Shown here: positions 20,331-30,480 of the stretch, one piece after another
How the letters are laid out: each line of letters starts with the position of its first letter
How positions within the stretch are numbered: the stretch's first letter is position 1
NCBI RefSeq assembly: GCF_029784135.1
Contig: NC_073745.1
Location: forward strand, 241,457,946 to 241,521,945
DNA length: 64,000 nucleotides
Origin: Toxorhynchites rutilus septentrionalis
Taxonomy: Eukaryota; Arthropoda; Insecta; Diptera; Culicidae
Direction: 5' to 3'
Position numbers and translations under genes: made by a program
Notes under the pieces: generated by a model
Seen by the model: only the letters and a program-made list of their open reading frames with translations
Told to the model about the DNA's origin: nothing
Databases searched by the model: none

Positions 20331-20495
20331 AGCTGACCCGGCAAACTTCGTCCCGCCCAAAATTTGTTTGTTGTTAGGGGCTGTCCACATACCACGTGGA
20401 CAGAAAAATCATGTTTTTGAACACCCCCCTCCCCCACCGTGGACAAACGTGGACTTTTCCTATACCCCTCCCCCTGTTTTTCACGTGGACATTAC
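20331..20495 (+). repeat. CTAGCTGACCCGGCAAAC repeat start fused to a GGGGCTGTCCACAT repeat
   Basis: 20331-20370 is a solo start of the repeat seen at 13069. Immediately after (from about 20376) comes AGGGGCTGTCCACATACCAC then GTGGACAGAAAAATC, a C-rich segment with CGTGGACAAACGTGGAC, and a final CACGTGGACAT. The same GTGGAC-rich unit recurs near 31470, 34765 and 36990. Confidence 0.65.
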
Positions 20496-22136
20496 ATTAA
20501 ATTACAATTATTCCTAAAAAGATCAAAATAAAATTGAACTTCACTTAAATTTCATTTTTAGATTGCTTCTATTTTCTGTTTTATAGTTTTATGGATAAAA
20601 ATGTTAGTTTAATTAATAATAACGGTTTGTTTGAAGAAAGATTTTTTTTTCAATAAACAAAACAATTAAAAACATTGAAAATGTTGGTGCCAATATAGTT
20701 GCCACCTGCCCGTCTAGCGATAAACACTTGATGGTAAAATTTTTTTTCTTATATTTGAATTTTTGATGTTAGTTTCCACAAAACAATTAATAAAATTCAT
20801 GATGAGATTAAACCAGGTCCTAAACAGTTCATATGTATTGAAAACTTCAACAAATAGACTTTTTTTTAATGACTTTTCGGCAGAATTGCTCTCGCTGTTC
20901 TAAATTGGGAGTTGTTAACACAAAATGACTACAAAATGAATAGTTTTTAATTTTTTCGCGACACGTTACTACATATCAGAACTAGTTACCACAGTAAAAA
21001 AAATAGAAATAATAATTTATTGTTAAAGAAGAGAAAAAAAACTATAGGAGGTTGTCTCCAAGATACGACCGCATTGTTGACGTAGAACTACGCTGTTATT
21101 TTAAATAAGTCGCTTGTTTATACCTTCGGATATTATTCTATAATGCTGTGAAATTTTCGAAACAACTGCTTAGTAATAATCTCTGAAATAGTTTTTTTTC
21201 ATTGTAGAATCAGTTGACGATAATTGATTGATGACTCATTCTTGCCTTCGTAAAACAATACAATAGCTGATCGTATGTCGCAATTTATTTCATGTGAATG
21301 CATTGAAAATTTACCTCGAACGCTATTCCAGTGGCCTTTTTCGCAATTGACATAAACTCGGCAACAGTCGATTATATACATGTTACACCAGCACCATTAT
21401 TCCACATCTCATAACTACATCAATATATCTTTGGCGCCGCATGGAAACAACAACAATGACAACACTTGCAAGTGTCAAATATCATGCTACATGTTATTTA
21501 GTATTGTCTCAAAGGAATCGTACCTCTAGACATCGGTCGTACAACGTAAACCCAGCGTTTGCCATAGCATGCATACAGAGCCATAATTTGGTGGCTTGAA
21601 ACTACTACGAATATAAACACTTCTCATAATTTTGCGCTATTCTAAAAAAACGCTTCTGTTAATATTACTGGCCTAAAAAAAAGTTGCATTACTTTCCCAT
21701 GCTCGAGAGAAGCGCAGCTGTAACCCTTAGTGGAGGAAGTTTTGCTACTAGCAAGCGAAACCTAATCACATTCAAAATTCCGGAACGAAATTTACTTTGT
21801 TGGTGACTAATCAAGCGAAATAAAGTCTTTTTGTTAATATCAACAACCTCGAAAACATTAGCAATGCTTCATTATGATCAATATTAGCGCAAATGCAATC
21901 CTAGTTGAAGGCAGTTTTGCGACTGGCACGCGAACCTAAATAACTTATAACATTCCAGTAAGACATTCAAGATACTTGGTATTCCCCAAATATTTTTCTC
22001 GAGCACAACCTTAACGCCTGCTTCGCCATAACGTCAGTTTAATGCATTGATGCATTCTCAAAGGCACCAAAGAAGCCCTTATGATGACGAAAAAGAAACA
22101 ATGTTAACTGCTTGGAAAAAGACGGAATTATGCCAC
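20496..22136. other. AT-rich intergenic, no supported gene
   Basis: No coding signal in either strand. A weak GACGTAGAACTACG motif at 21079 resembles the palindromic MITE end found elsewhere. Confidence 0.4.
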
Positions 22137-22170
22137 GTTAGACCTCTGACCAGATGGTCAGAGGTCTAAC
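22137..22170. repeat. 34-bp palindrome
   Basis: GTTAGACCTCTGACCA, two bases, TGGTCAGAGGTCTAAC: two perfect 16-bp arms. Half of it (GTTAGACCTCTGACCATCTG) recurs at about 26020 next to the other copy of the neighbouring element, so it is probably a terminus duplicated head to head. Confidence 0.7.
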
Positions 22171-23490
22171 GCGGGACACAAAATTCCCTATTGATCCGCA
22201 GGGACCAACGTGAGTCAGACGAAAAGTTTATCTTTGGTCCCCTAGCTCGGCCAGGGCTTAACGTTTAAGCCGAGTCGAGTATACACTAGCCGAAAGAACT
22301 AGTGTATACTCGACAGGAAGAGACAGGGTTGTTTGATGAAGTATCGTAAATGAAACGCTTGGCGGCCTTATGGAAGTTGGACTATGGCCGGTGAGAAGAT
22401 ATATGTCAGCGTGTTCTTTTACCTTTTCGGCTGTCTCTCCATTTTGACCATTCGCCCAAAAGTTTTCTATCGGTCGCAGCTGGGGGATGTTGGGAAGGTT
22501 GGCGGTTTATCTCCAGCCGATCCATCCTCCAGTGATCTTTTGGCATAATGGACGGATCCCAGGTTCAACCACATCACCTTCGCAACTTCCGGCAAGCACT
22601 TCGTACTGTTTATCTCCCAATTTACCATATAACTCGAAAGAAGAGCGGCTTGGACATTCCCTTTTCGTTTGTCAGAGAATGACCTTCTTGGAGAACTTGA
22701 AGTGGGTGATATATTCGTCGCCATCACGTATCTGGGGAACGTAAAGTATACGGTCCCTTGCATTCGTTGAATTATAGCATCAAGTACGTTTTGTCTTTCA
22801 TTATGAGTACGAAAAGAAGTTTTCCACTTCTTTAACCGGAAAGAAGTTTTTCACCGGTACCTCAAGCTACTCCTTCTGAATGATTGCTTGCTGCTCAGAT
22901 ACGGTCGGTCTCGTCTGACGCTTCCGCATAAAAATGTCCATTTTGGCCAGATTCTCTTTCATCATTTGACCGGTTGCTACGATCTCCCGGCTTAAGGAGC
23001 GGCAGAGAGAGGATATTGTAAATACCAGATTGGCTATATCTGGCGGACACAAAGTGCCTCAGAATGTCCAACTCCTTCGCTGTGGGATGGAGCTGGCAGT
23101 ATGAAAAACTCATCAAGTTGCTTGACAGTGCTGCTGCTGCGAATCAACAGCCTTGAATCATTTTTGTTGTAGGCTTAATGAACCTAACATTTAAGGAAAA
23201 TTTCTTTTGTAGCTTTTTTCCATGGTCATCCGAAATTAGTCCATTTTTTAATGCATACGTTAACACTAAAATCGATGAAAAATTTATTGGAATTTTCGAG
23301 CATTCCATTGTAGAATTTGAATCGTGCTTGCAAGACCTAAATGCTCTGTCCGAGTGAGAGATTTTCAGGCGTAAACAAAATCTAAACCACCGAAAAACCA
23401 CGACAGAGTGATTACAGGTCAGGTTTAATTGCTAGGACACATGTTAAGAGTTTCACGAATAAATGAGACTCTCTAAACTATGGTTTATGT
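22171..23490 (-). mobile_element. Mariner-superfamily element, inverted copy A
   Basis: Minus-strand element related base for base to 26015-28600 (copy B, plus). The transposase ruin runs 23116 to about 22440: LHPTAKELDILRHFV near the N-terminus, MDIFMRKRQTRPTVSEQQAI, YEVLAEVAKV-type middle in broken frames, VHYAKRSLE and a C-terminal SCDR/PIENFW equivalent. Spacing between the presumed second Asp position and PIENFW is about 37 residues, so it is probably another D37E-type lineage. An internal perfect hairpin (22274-22314, arms GTCGAGTATACACTAG) is absent from copy B. Confidence 0.65.
22274..22314. repeat. Perfect 16-bp hairpin inside copy A
   Basis: GTCGAGTATACACTAG and CTAGTGTATACTCGAC around a nine-base loop. 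Copy B has only one arm (near 28482), so copy A gained an inverted duplication. Confidence 0.7.
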
Positions 23491-24042
23491 TCACATAACG
23501 TATATACATAACGTTTCGTTTTTTGACGTAGGACTACGTCTAACCGGAAGATATAGGGGGTGAAATGGAAATCTAGGCACTGAACAAGTAGAAAAAAATG
23601 CAAGATTTGGAACGCTTATAACTCGAGCATTTCTCAATAGATCGCAAAGGTTTTTGCATCAATTGATAGGAAATGTATCTACGCATCTATCATAATGAAT
23701 AACATTTCATTTTTCTTGAGATAAATAATTGAATAATTGTGAAATATCAAGCACTGTCAAAATGCACTATGTGCCCATTTTTGATTGGTCCATTTTGTGC
23801 TCCTCAAATCGTACCGACCAAAACGGGCAACCAGAGCAGCAGCGAAATAGAATGAAGCACCATTGGAAAGGAAAAAGAAAAAAATGAACGAAACATTGGT
23901 CGCTGTCTCACACATGCGTAATTCTCGAGCCAGCCAGTCAGCTTAAAAATCCCCGCTCCGCTGCCGTAACGATCATTCTCATTCAAACCGTACACCACAT
24001 TGGTTCGCATCACAACACATCAACAAACCAACCCAAGCAGCC

Positions 24043-24261
24043 ATGTCTGGACATGGTAAAGGAGGAAAAGTGAAGGGAAAGGCAAAATCCCGCTCGAACC
24101 GTGTTGATCTGGAGTTCCCCGCAAAGGTAGCTAAGCCGAGCGCGTTAGTACCAATGCACCAATCCACCTAGCCGGCGTTATATAGTTTCGGCCGCCGAAG
24201 TGATCGAGTTAGCTGGCAAAGCTGCTCGCGACGATAAGAAAACCCGCATTCGGAACAGAAC
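24043..24261 (+). pseudogene. Histone H2A pseudogene, unit A of copy 2
   Basis: The frame from ATG reads MSGHGKGGKVKGKAKSRSNR, exactly H2A-like apart from R-to-H at position 4 (Met counted as 1), then drifts (VDLEFPAKVAK) to a TAG. Beyond this the DNA still follows H2A codons to AAACCCGCATTCGG. The preceding leader (TTCGCATCACAACACATCAA) is intact here, unlike in copy 1. Confidence 0.85.
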
Positions 24262-24485
24262 ACATTCGGTTCGGTGGACATCAAGACAACAGGCAGTTGC
24301 AGCGAGTGGCGTGTGGCAAACGCAATCGCAAAACGGCATCAGGTAGCAGAAGAAAAAAGTTTGTTCTTTATACAAACTGCTTTGGTGGCAAATCCAGAAC
24401 AAGGCGGCATCGAGGGCGTTCGAAATGGTTTTTTTCAAAACCACGAGTACTAAGTTTTCTAAATTGGAACCATTCCATAAAACAA

Positions 24486-24501
24486 GGCGCTTTTCAGGGC
24501 C
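24486..24501 (+). promoter_or_regulatory. Histone mRNA 3' stem-loop-like motif (copy 2, unit A)
   Basis: GGCGCTTTTCAGGGCC, same as 3601-3616, one base off the canonical motif. Confidence 0.6.
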
Positions 24502-25272
24502 ATTAAACCTTCCAAAAAAGAGTTTAGGAAATACAGTTCAATGCTTACTAAAACATCCAAAATAATAATAAAACACAAATTGATTTTTTCATCATTTGTT
24601 TGCCTCTGCTGGATCTGCTGAGTATGTGAATTTGGCAGTTGTTCTGAGCTTATGATAGTTGGGGACTTTCCTGATTATTCAATATTCACCAATTCTTAAA
24701 TTGTTTCCAGATTGAAAGTACAGTAATTTACAATTAGTTCGACATTTAGCTAATTGGACGGACATGTAATGCGACTTATTTAGTTGGACATTTTTGTAAA
24801 CATAGAGATCCAAATTATGACCCCACATTGAAAGTCGACACTGTACCACTGTCATCGCAAATGTTCAATTACAGGTTAAAATCGCCTCCAATGCGACACT
24901 GAGTGGCGCTTCGGCACGTCGCATTGAATGTAATTTACTGTACAACATGTCACAAAGCTGGATGGGAAGAAATTTTCCAACTGTGAAAGCTGTGGCGAGT
25001 GGCAACAAATCGCTAAACAGGAAGGTTTAGCCGAACAAGATGGGAATATCGAGTGATAACAAAACAATAAACTCTTTAGATTGAAGATAATTTTGTGATC
25101 CTGAAAAGGACCCTTTTCAGCCTGCATGTGAATCCAACGAGCGAACAAATCGTAATGAATGTATTTTTTTGCCATCGCTCCCTTTTAACGCTCATTTGTT
25201 CGTCTCGTTGGACTCGCCCCTCTGGCTGAGTCTGCCGATTTGTCTCTATCCTGTGAGTGTGTACCGCTAGAG

Positions 25273-25279
25273 TATAAAA
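25273..25279 (+). promoter_or_regulatory. TATA box of captured histone promoter (copy 2, unit B)
   Basis: TATAAAA in the same context as 4387-4393. Confidence 0.5.
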
Positions 25280-25361
25280 CACGCGGACCCCAAAAAAATA
25301 TCTTATTTTCTTTCAAACCGTAAACCCGTGTGGTTGTACGGCATCGGCATCGTCAAGTTAA

Positions 25362-25580
25362 GGACAAGTTAAGGGGAAGGCAAAGTCTCACTCGAACCGT
25401 GCAGGTCTCCAGTTTTCTGTTGGTCGCATTCACTGATAGCTCCGCAAGGGCAACTAGGCCGAACGGATTGGTGCCGGAGCACCAGTATACCTAACAGCGA
25501 TTATAGAGTTTCGGCCGTCGGAGTGCTCGAGTTGGCTTGCAAAGCTGCTCACGACAATCAGAAAACCCGCATCAAGAACA
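25362..25580 (+). pseudogene. Histone H2A pseudogene, unit B of copy 2
   Basis: The ATG region is lost; from GGACAAGTTAAGGGGAAGG the DNA follows H2A codons (S-N-R-A-G-L-Q, V-G-R-I-H-stop, A-E-R-I-G-A-G-A-P-V-Y-L) to AAACCCGCATCAAG, with the same two point stops as in copy 1. Shared defects show the decay predates the split of the two element copies. Confidence 0.82.
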
Positions 25581-25812
25581 AAGCAGCTTCGGTTCGGCGC
25601 TCATCAAGGCAACAATTAGTTTCAGTGAGTGGCAAAGTGTTTCACCGGCACGTCGCATTAAATGTAATTTACTGAACAACATGTCACAAGCTGGATGGGA
25701 AGAAATTTTCCAACTGTGAAAGCTGTGGCGAGTGGCAAACGCAATAGCTAAACATGAAGGTTTAACCGAACAAGATGGGAATATCGAGTGATAACAAAAA
25801 CACAACACCAAA

Positions 25813-25828
25813 GGTTCTTTTCAGAACC
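25813..25828 (+). promoter_or_regulatory. Histone 3' stem-loop-like motif (copy 2, unit B)
   Basis: GGTTCTTTTCAGAACC: perfect 6-bp stem with TTTC loop, differing from the canonical GGCCCTTTTCAGGGCC by paired changes in the stem. Confidence 0.5.
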
Positions 25829-26403
25829 ATCAGCATATTCATAAAGAGTAAACAGTAAACTAATCCATATTTCAGGTAGATAGGTAGGTATTCACGTAGG
25901 AGAAGAAAATAAAACAATATATTTAAAATATATATTTAACAGAAGCTGTCCCCTTTGTATAGTCCTACGTCACTCCGGTTATGTCCCCGACATTACCCAC
26001 CCGTCTTTTGTGTCCCGCGTTAGACCTCTGACCATCTGGTCACTTTAGTTTAGAGAGTCCCATTTTTTCATGAAACTCTTAACATGTGCCCTTGCAATTA
26101 AACCTGATTTGTGTTATTTCTTTCTACGCCTTTTACGCCTGAAAATCACTCGCTCAGACAGAGCATTTAAGTCTGGCAGGCAAGATTCAAATTCTACAAT
26201 TTTCTCGAAAATTCCAATCCATTTTTCATCGATTTTAGTGTTATCGTATGTATTAAAAATAATGGACTATTTTCGGATGGCGATGAAAAAGAAATACAAA
26301 AAATAATTTAATTGAACAAATTTTCCTTAAATATTACGTTCATTAAGCCTACAACAAAACAAGCCTACTACACAACAAGCAACTTGATGATTTTTTCAAT
26401 CTA

Positions 26404-27690
26404 ACGGGTGTTAAATAAAAAATGAGAATTTTTTCAATACCTTTCAGTAACTCAAATAAAGAGCGTAAAATTTTCTTTCTCCAAGAAAATTGCTCTTTGG
26501 GCTCCCTAGAAACAGTAGGTGTGTTTGGTTTTGCTAGTTTGAATTTAGTCAAAGCAAAGATGGCGTCGAAACAGCACGTGCTCCGCGAACGCATTGTACG
26601 GTTCAACGAAACGCATTTCCAGCAAGGAAAAAAGTTCACGGTGGCACATTTTAAGGAAGAAAATGTACCTGTCAGTACGGTATATCGTATCCTGGGTTCC
26701 CTGAACGTAGAGCGGAAGGTCGGAAGTGGTCGTCCGGTGACGATAATGACGAAGCAGAGGAAGACATCGTTAAAGAAGCTGTTTGACAACAAGGACGCAA
26801 CCAGCCTGCGTGACGCCGGTCGGAAATATGGCTGCTCCCACGTATTGATCCATCGGACCCTCAAGATGGAAGGAATCGTCTGCAGGAAGAAGACGAGGTC
26901 GCCGGAGTACACGGAGGAGCAGATTGAGACGGTTAAATCACAGTGTCGGTGGATGATCAAAAAATATCGCGGGACGTCTTTCGTTCTGGACGACGAAAGC
27001 TATTTTCCGCTGTCCAAAACGCATATTCCAGGAAATGATAATTACTATTCCAGCGACAAGTCATCCACACCGCCTGAAGTGAAATACAAGTTCAAGCACA
27101 AGTTTAAAAAAAAGGTTATGTTGTACATCGCCATTTCCTACCGGGGCATTTCAAAGCCTTGGTTTAAGCCGAGCGGTCTGGCAATCAACCAACAAATCTA
27201 TCGAGAAGAGTGCCTCGATAAAATCCTGCTGCCGTTCCTGAACGAGCATCACGCGGATGGGAAGTACGTCTTCTGGCCGGACAAGGCGTCTTCCCTTACG
27301 CCAAGAAGACGCAAGCGTATCTTGAGGAGAAAAAGATACCGTTCGTGCCGAAAGATCGTAACCCAACAAACTTGCCCCAGTGCCGCCCAATAGGGGATTT
27401 CTTTGGCTCACTCAGTGCCCTAGTGTATAAAAACAATTGGACACGAAGCAACTTACTAGAAGAATCCGGAATTGTATCCGGAAAATGGACGTAAGTGCCG
27501 TACAACGTTCTTGTGAGAGCATCGCGACAAAGTTGCGTCGAACAGCAGACCACGGCCCTTACTCAAACATTCACTGACATTTTTTGAAGAAAATACATTA
27601 TGTTATTAATAAAAAATACTGAAATCGATGAAAAAAAAATTTTTTTTTATGTGTGATTGAAAAAAATCTCATTTTTTATTTAACACCCGT
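26404..27690 (+). mobile_element. Second D37E-type transposon, nested in copy B
   Basis: A 1287-bp element with ~35-bp TIRs (ACGGGTGTTAAATAAAAAAT..., one mismatch) flanked by TA on both sides (26402-26403 and 27691-27692), the target duplication of Tc1/mariner elements. It carries one transposase. Confidence 0.9.
26561..27590 (+). pseudogene. D37E-type transposase, catalytic Glu changed and one frameshift
   Basis: Start MASKQHVLRERIVRFNETHF; HTH regions include FKEENVPVSTVYRILGSLNV and LRDAGRKYGCSHVLIHRTLK. The catalytic core has FVLDDESYF (first Asp) and YVFWPDKASS (second Asp). A one-base deletion near 27295 (S-S-[H]-Y-A-K-K) shifts the frame, which continues as KKTQAYLEEKKIPFVPKDRN and CRPIGDFFGSLSALVYKNNW. 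The residue 37 positions after the second Asp is Gly where the family has Glu (PIEDFF), so the enzyme is dead twice over. The TIR and TA are intact, so it could still be moved in trans. Confidence 0.85.
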
Positions 27691-28600
27691 TACCTGTTCC
27701 ACCCCACAGCAAAAGAGTTGGACATCCTGAGGCACTTTATGGCCGCCAGCAATAGCTGATCTGGTATTTACAGCATCCTCTCCGTGTCCCTCCTTGAGCC
27801 GGGAGATCGGAGCAACCGGCCAAACGGTGCTGGAGAAGCTGGCCAAAATGAACATTTTTCTGCGGAAGCTTCAGACGAAACCGGCCGTATCTGAGCAGCA
27901 GGCAATCACCCAGAAGGAGTAGCTTCAGGTGCTGGTGAAAAATTTCTTTTCGTGCTCATAATGAAAGACGAGACGTACTTGATGCTAGAATTCAACGAAT
28001 GACAGGGGACCGGGTACGTTCCCCAGGTAAGCGATGACGTCGAATATCAAGTTCTCGAAGAAGGTCCTTCTCTGACAGACGAGAAGGGAACGTCCAAGCC
28101 GCTCTTCTTCCGAGTCATATGGTAAACGGGGATCGAGTACGAAGTGCTTGCCGAAAGTGGCGAAGGTGATATGGCCTTTATACCGAACCTGGGATCGGAA
28201 CATTATGCCAAACGATCACTGGAAAATGGATAATGGATCGGCTGGAGATGACATTGTCGTGAAGACCTCCAACCTTTCCAACATCCCTCAGCTGCGACCG
28301 ATAGAAAACTTTTGGGCGAATGGCCGAAATAGCTGACTACCAACGCCACGGAAAGGTAAAAGAAAACGTTGATATACATCTTTTCATCGGCCATGATTGA
28401 GGTTCCGGCCAACTTCCGTAAGGCCGCTCGGCGCTTCATTTGCGATATTTCATCAAACAACCCTGCCTCTTCCTGTCCAGTATACACTAGTTCTTCCGGC
28501 TTATTTAACTCGTTAAGTCCTAACCAAAAGGGACCAAAGATGTACTTTTCGTCTGACTCACGTTGGTCCCTGCGGATCAATAGGGGGCTTTGATAAAAAT

Positions 28601-28924
28601 CATTTTCCAATTTTGTTGCTGTCGTTTCCAGTTGATACTCTTTAAACTCTCTAAAGTCCACTGTCGGTGTGATGAAACCAACTCAACGCATTAATCGTTG
28701 AATGCATTGGAAGCGCTCTTGAACAATCTGCCAAATAAATGTATTATTCTGAGGTTCATCCATCTAAGAAAATCAACAAGATCCAATTGTAATATTGAAA
28801 TATATTAATATCGCGGGACATTTTCGTTCCTTTTGCCAAATGCGGGACGTTTCGCGGGACGTAATCTTACGCCGGACATTTTGTTGAAATGCGGGACTGT
28901 CCCGCGTAACGCGGGACGTCTGGT
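28601..28924. other. Intergenic with a GCGGGAC-rich segment
   Basis: 28813-28920 contains repeated GCGGGACGT/GCGGGACTGT motifs (CGCGGGACATTTTCG, TTCGCGGGACGTAATC, CCCGCGTAACGCGGGACGTC), an imperfect tandem or inverted tract. No gene. Confidence 0.5.
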
Positions 28925-29244
28925 TTATGTAACACCCATCGATGCGAATTCGCTGATGAGTTTGTCAAGAGCGACCGCCTTCACCCCCAGCGGGGGGAGC
29001 TTGATTTTGGTTACTGCCTGGGTAACGGCGTTTACATTTTCGAACGATGTGCCGAAATCGCCTACTTCGCTGTTGTTCGATGCGGTGTCACACTCGCGAA
29101 GGTTCGGTTCAGTGCGAGCGCTTTTCACTGCACCAACATCGCGTGCATCATTAGATGACGTTTGCCTCGAAATTTCATTGTCCCTACCAATGCGTTCGTT
29201 TTTTTTGCAGGGCTCGAGCCTGCCTTCCTCTTCTTCTTGCTCAT
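28925..29244 (-). pseudogene. Probable LINE ORF1 (gag-like) N-terminal fragment
   Basis: ATG at 29244 opens MSKKKRKAGSSPAKKTNALV; after a frameshift near 29185 the frame continues to 28925 with KSARTEPNLRECDTASN and KIKLPPLGVKAVALDKLISE, ending at a stop. A basic start, Ser/Thr/Asp-rich middle and a PPLxVKxxxxDKL segment resemble the start of Jockey-type ORF1 proteins. The call rests on character only, with no zinc knuckle in view. Confidence 0.35.
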
Positions 29245-29559
29245 CACACTACGCAAAGCGTCCAATTTATGACGCGGGAAAATCACACGATTCGAATAAC
29301 GAATAACGAACAGAAAAACCAAACGACGATATCCAAATTGGTCCAATCTTAGATCGAAGCGCAGCGAGAGCAAAGTGAACTGGATTGCTCAACAGTCCGA
29401 TGTCGAATGAAAGTTTGCCTCAGCGAGATCCACTGTTTATTCTCTAGGCAAGAATCCCCTTTCATTCTTCTACTTTTCCTTTGTTCACGGAGATTTCAAA
29501 TCCTACGATTTCCCTTCATTGGTCGTCGATAAGTTGCTCATTATTGACAGCTCTGTTCG

Positions 29560-29818
29560 GGAAAGCACACAAATGGACAGAACAAATGTATGAGAAAATG
29601 GAAACGCTTAGAGTTTTCATGAAACTAACCATTTACAAACCAGGGGATTCTAATGTATAGCATATTAAACAAATCTTAGGGAATTTCCGATTCGTTGAGT
29701 ATGTAAATCGCCAAAATCCGTTCGCGGCAAAAATAGTTATTAACGTTAACTTTATTTCATTAAAACGTGACCTGTTTTCTGATTTGGTACCCTTAATGAA
29801 AGACGTAGTTCTACGTCA
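29560..29818. repeat. MITE end, type c (GACGTAG palindromic terminus)
   Basis: Ends with GACGTAGTTCTACGTC (about 29803-29818). Inner sequence (ACAAATGGACAGAACAAATG, AGTTATTAACGTTAACTT, GTGACCTGTTTTCTGATTTGG) matches 12131-12383 and, reversed, 56543-56830. Similarity may extend left to about 29395. Confidence 0.65.
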
Positions 29819-30186
29819 AAATAAAATCGTTGGTGGCAATATAGTTACCACTACCCGTAAAAGGGTTCTGGGAAAAAGGTAAGGTAAGGTATTGTATTAT
29901 AGAGACTTTAAACTTTTTCAGTTCATTCGTCTCTAGCCTTGAGAAAGGCCCTTTGAAAACTCTACTCTACTCCAGCACTACCACCTCCACCCTCTTGCCT
30001 TGAGAAAGGCACTCGATTCCTCGGCCGTCCAGCTCGTCCAGGAACGATGTTGTCCAGTCGGTGTCCACACAAAGAATGACAGGGAAAAAATCCAAAGCAT
30101 CACTCTTATAGACACACAATTATTCGAATGTACTGGGTCATTTAAAAAGTATCCGCGTTTTTCTGTTTTATTTCTGAATAATTATT

Positions 30187-30253
30187 TTGAAGTAAGACTA
30201 CGTCTAACCGGAAGATTAGGGGGTAAAATAAAAATCTAGGCACTGAACAAGTA
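30187..30253 (+). repeat. Solo left end of the H2A-carrying element family
   Basis: GACTACGTCTAACCGGAAGA followed by TTAGGGGGTAAAATAAAAATCTAGGCACTGAACAAGTA matches the first ~75 bp of 2691 and 23525. It then switches abruptly to a mariner fragment. A shorter piece (CTATGTCTAACCGGAAGATA) is at 33624. Confidence 0.7.
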
Positions 30254-30480
30254 CCGCCTTGCCTGTAACATAATCGCCTCGTGAAAACTATCCAGTTGTG
30301 AACCGCACAACACTGAATTAACCTTTTGGCTATGTAACTCCTCATGATCGAAGATTCGCTTCCAGTTCCACCATACACACAGCGTCCCTTTTTTGGAGTC
30401 AAGGCTTCGATGATATTTGTAGTGGTTTGTCTTGCTTATCCCATGATCTTTTGCGAACGATATCGTATTTTTCCAAGTTC
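30254..30480 (-). pseudogene. Mariner (DD34D-type) transposase fragment
   Basis: Minus strand reads TLCVWWNWKRIFDHEELHSQ and then VLCGSQLDSFHEAI, the conserved core after the first catalytic block of mariner transposases (CVWWDWKG...YCQQLDRLNEAI). Broken at both ends and frameshifted upstream. Confidence 0.65.

Larger units (their letters stand above)
23525..26005. mobile_element. Histone H2A-carrying non-autonomous element, copy 2
   Basis: Near-identical to 2691-5125 but 46 bp longer, mainly because it keeps the stretch CATTCAAACCGTACACCAC and about 30 more bases just before the first H2A ATG. It lies between the two inverted mariner-superfamily copies. Internal order: left end, H2A unit A (24043), stem-loop motif (24486), AT-rich spacer, TATA box (25273), H2A unit B (about 25362), stem-loop motif (25813), right end TAGTCCTACGTCACTCCGG. 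Confidence 0.82.
26015..28600 (+). mobile_element. Mariner-superfamily element, inverted copy B (split by a D37E-type insertion)
   Basis: Plus-strand counterpart of 22171-23490, interrupted by the element at 26404-27690. Recognisable pieces: AAAGAGTTGGACATCCTGAG (K-E-L-D-I-L-R) at 27710, FLRKLQTKPAVSEQQAI near 27860, KDETYLMLEF near 27965, HYAKRSLE near 28205 and LRPIENFWAN near 28300, then GACTCACGTTGGTCCCTGCG near its end. Stops and frameshifts throughout. The transposase keeps the first Asp and the Glu motif in readable form. Confidence 0.65.

Noticed and set aside
26349..26960. 203-residue minus-strand frame
   Set aside because: Antisense of the D37E-type transposase at 26561-27590.
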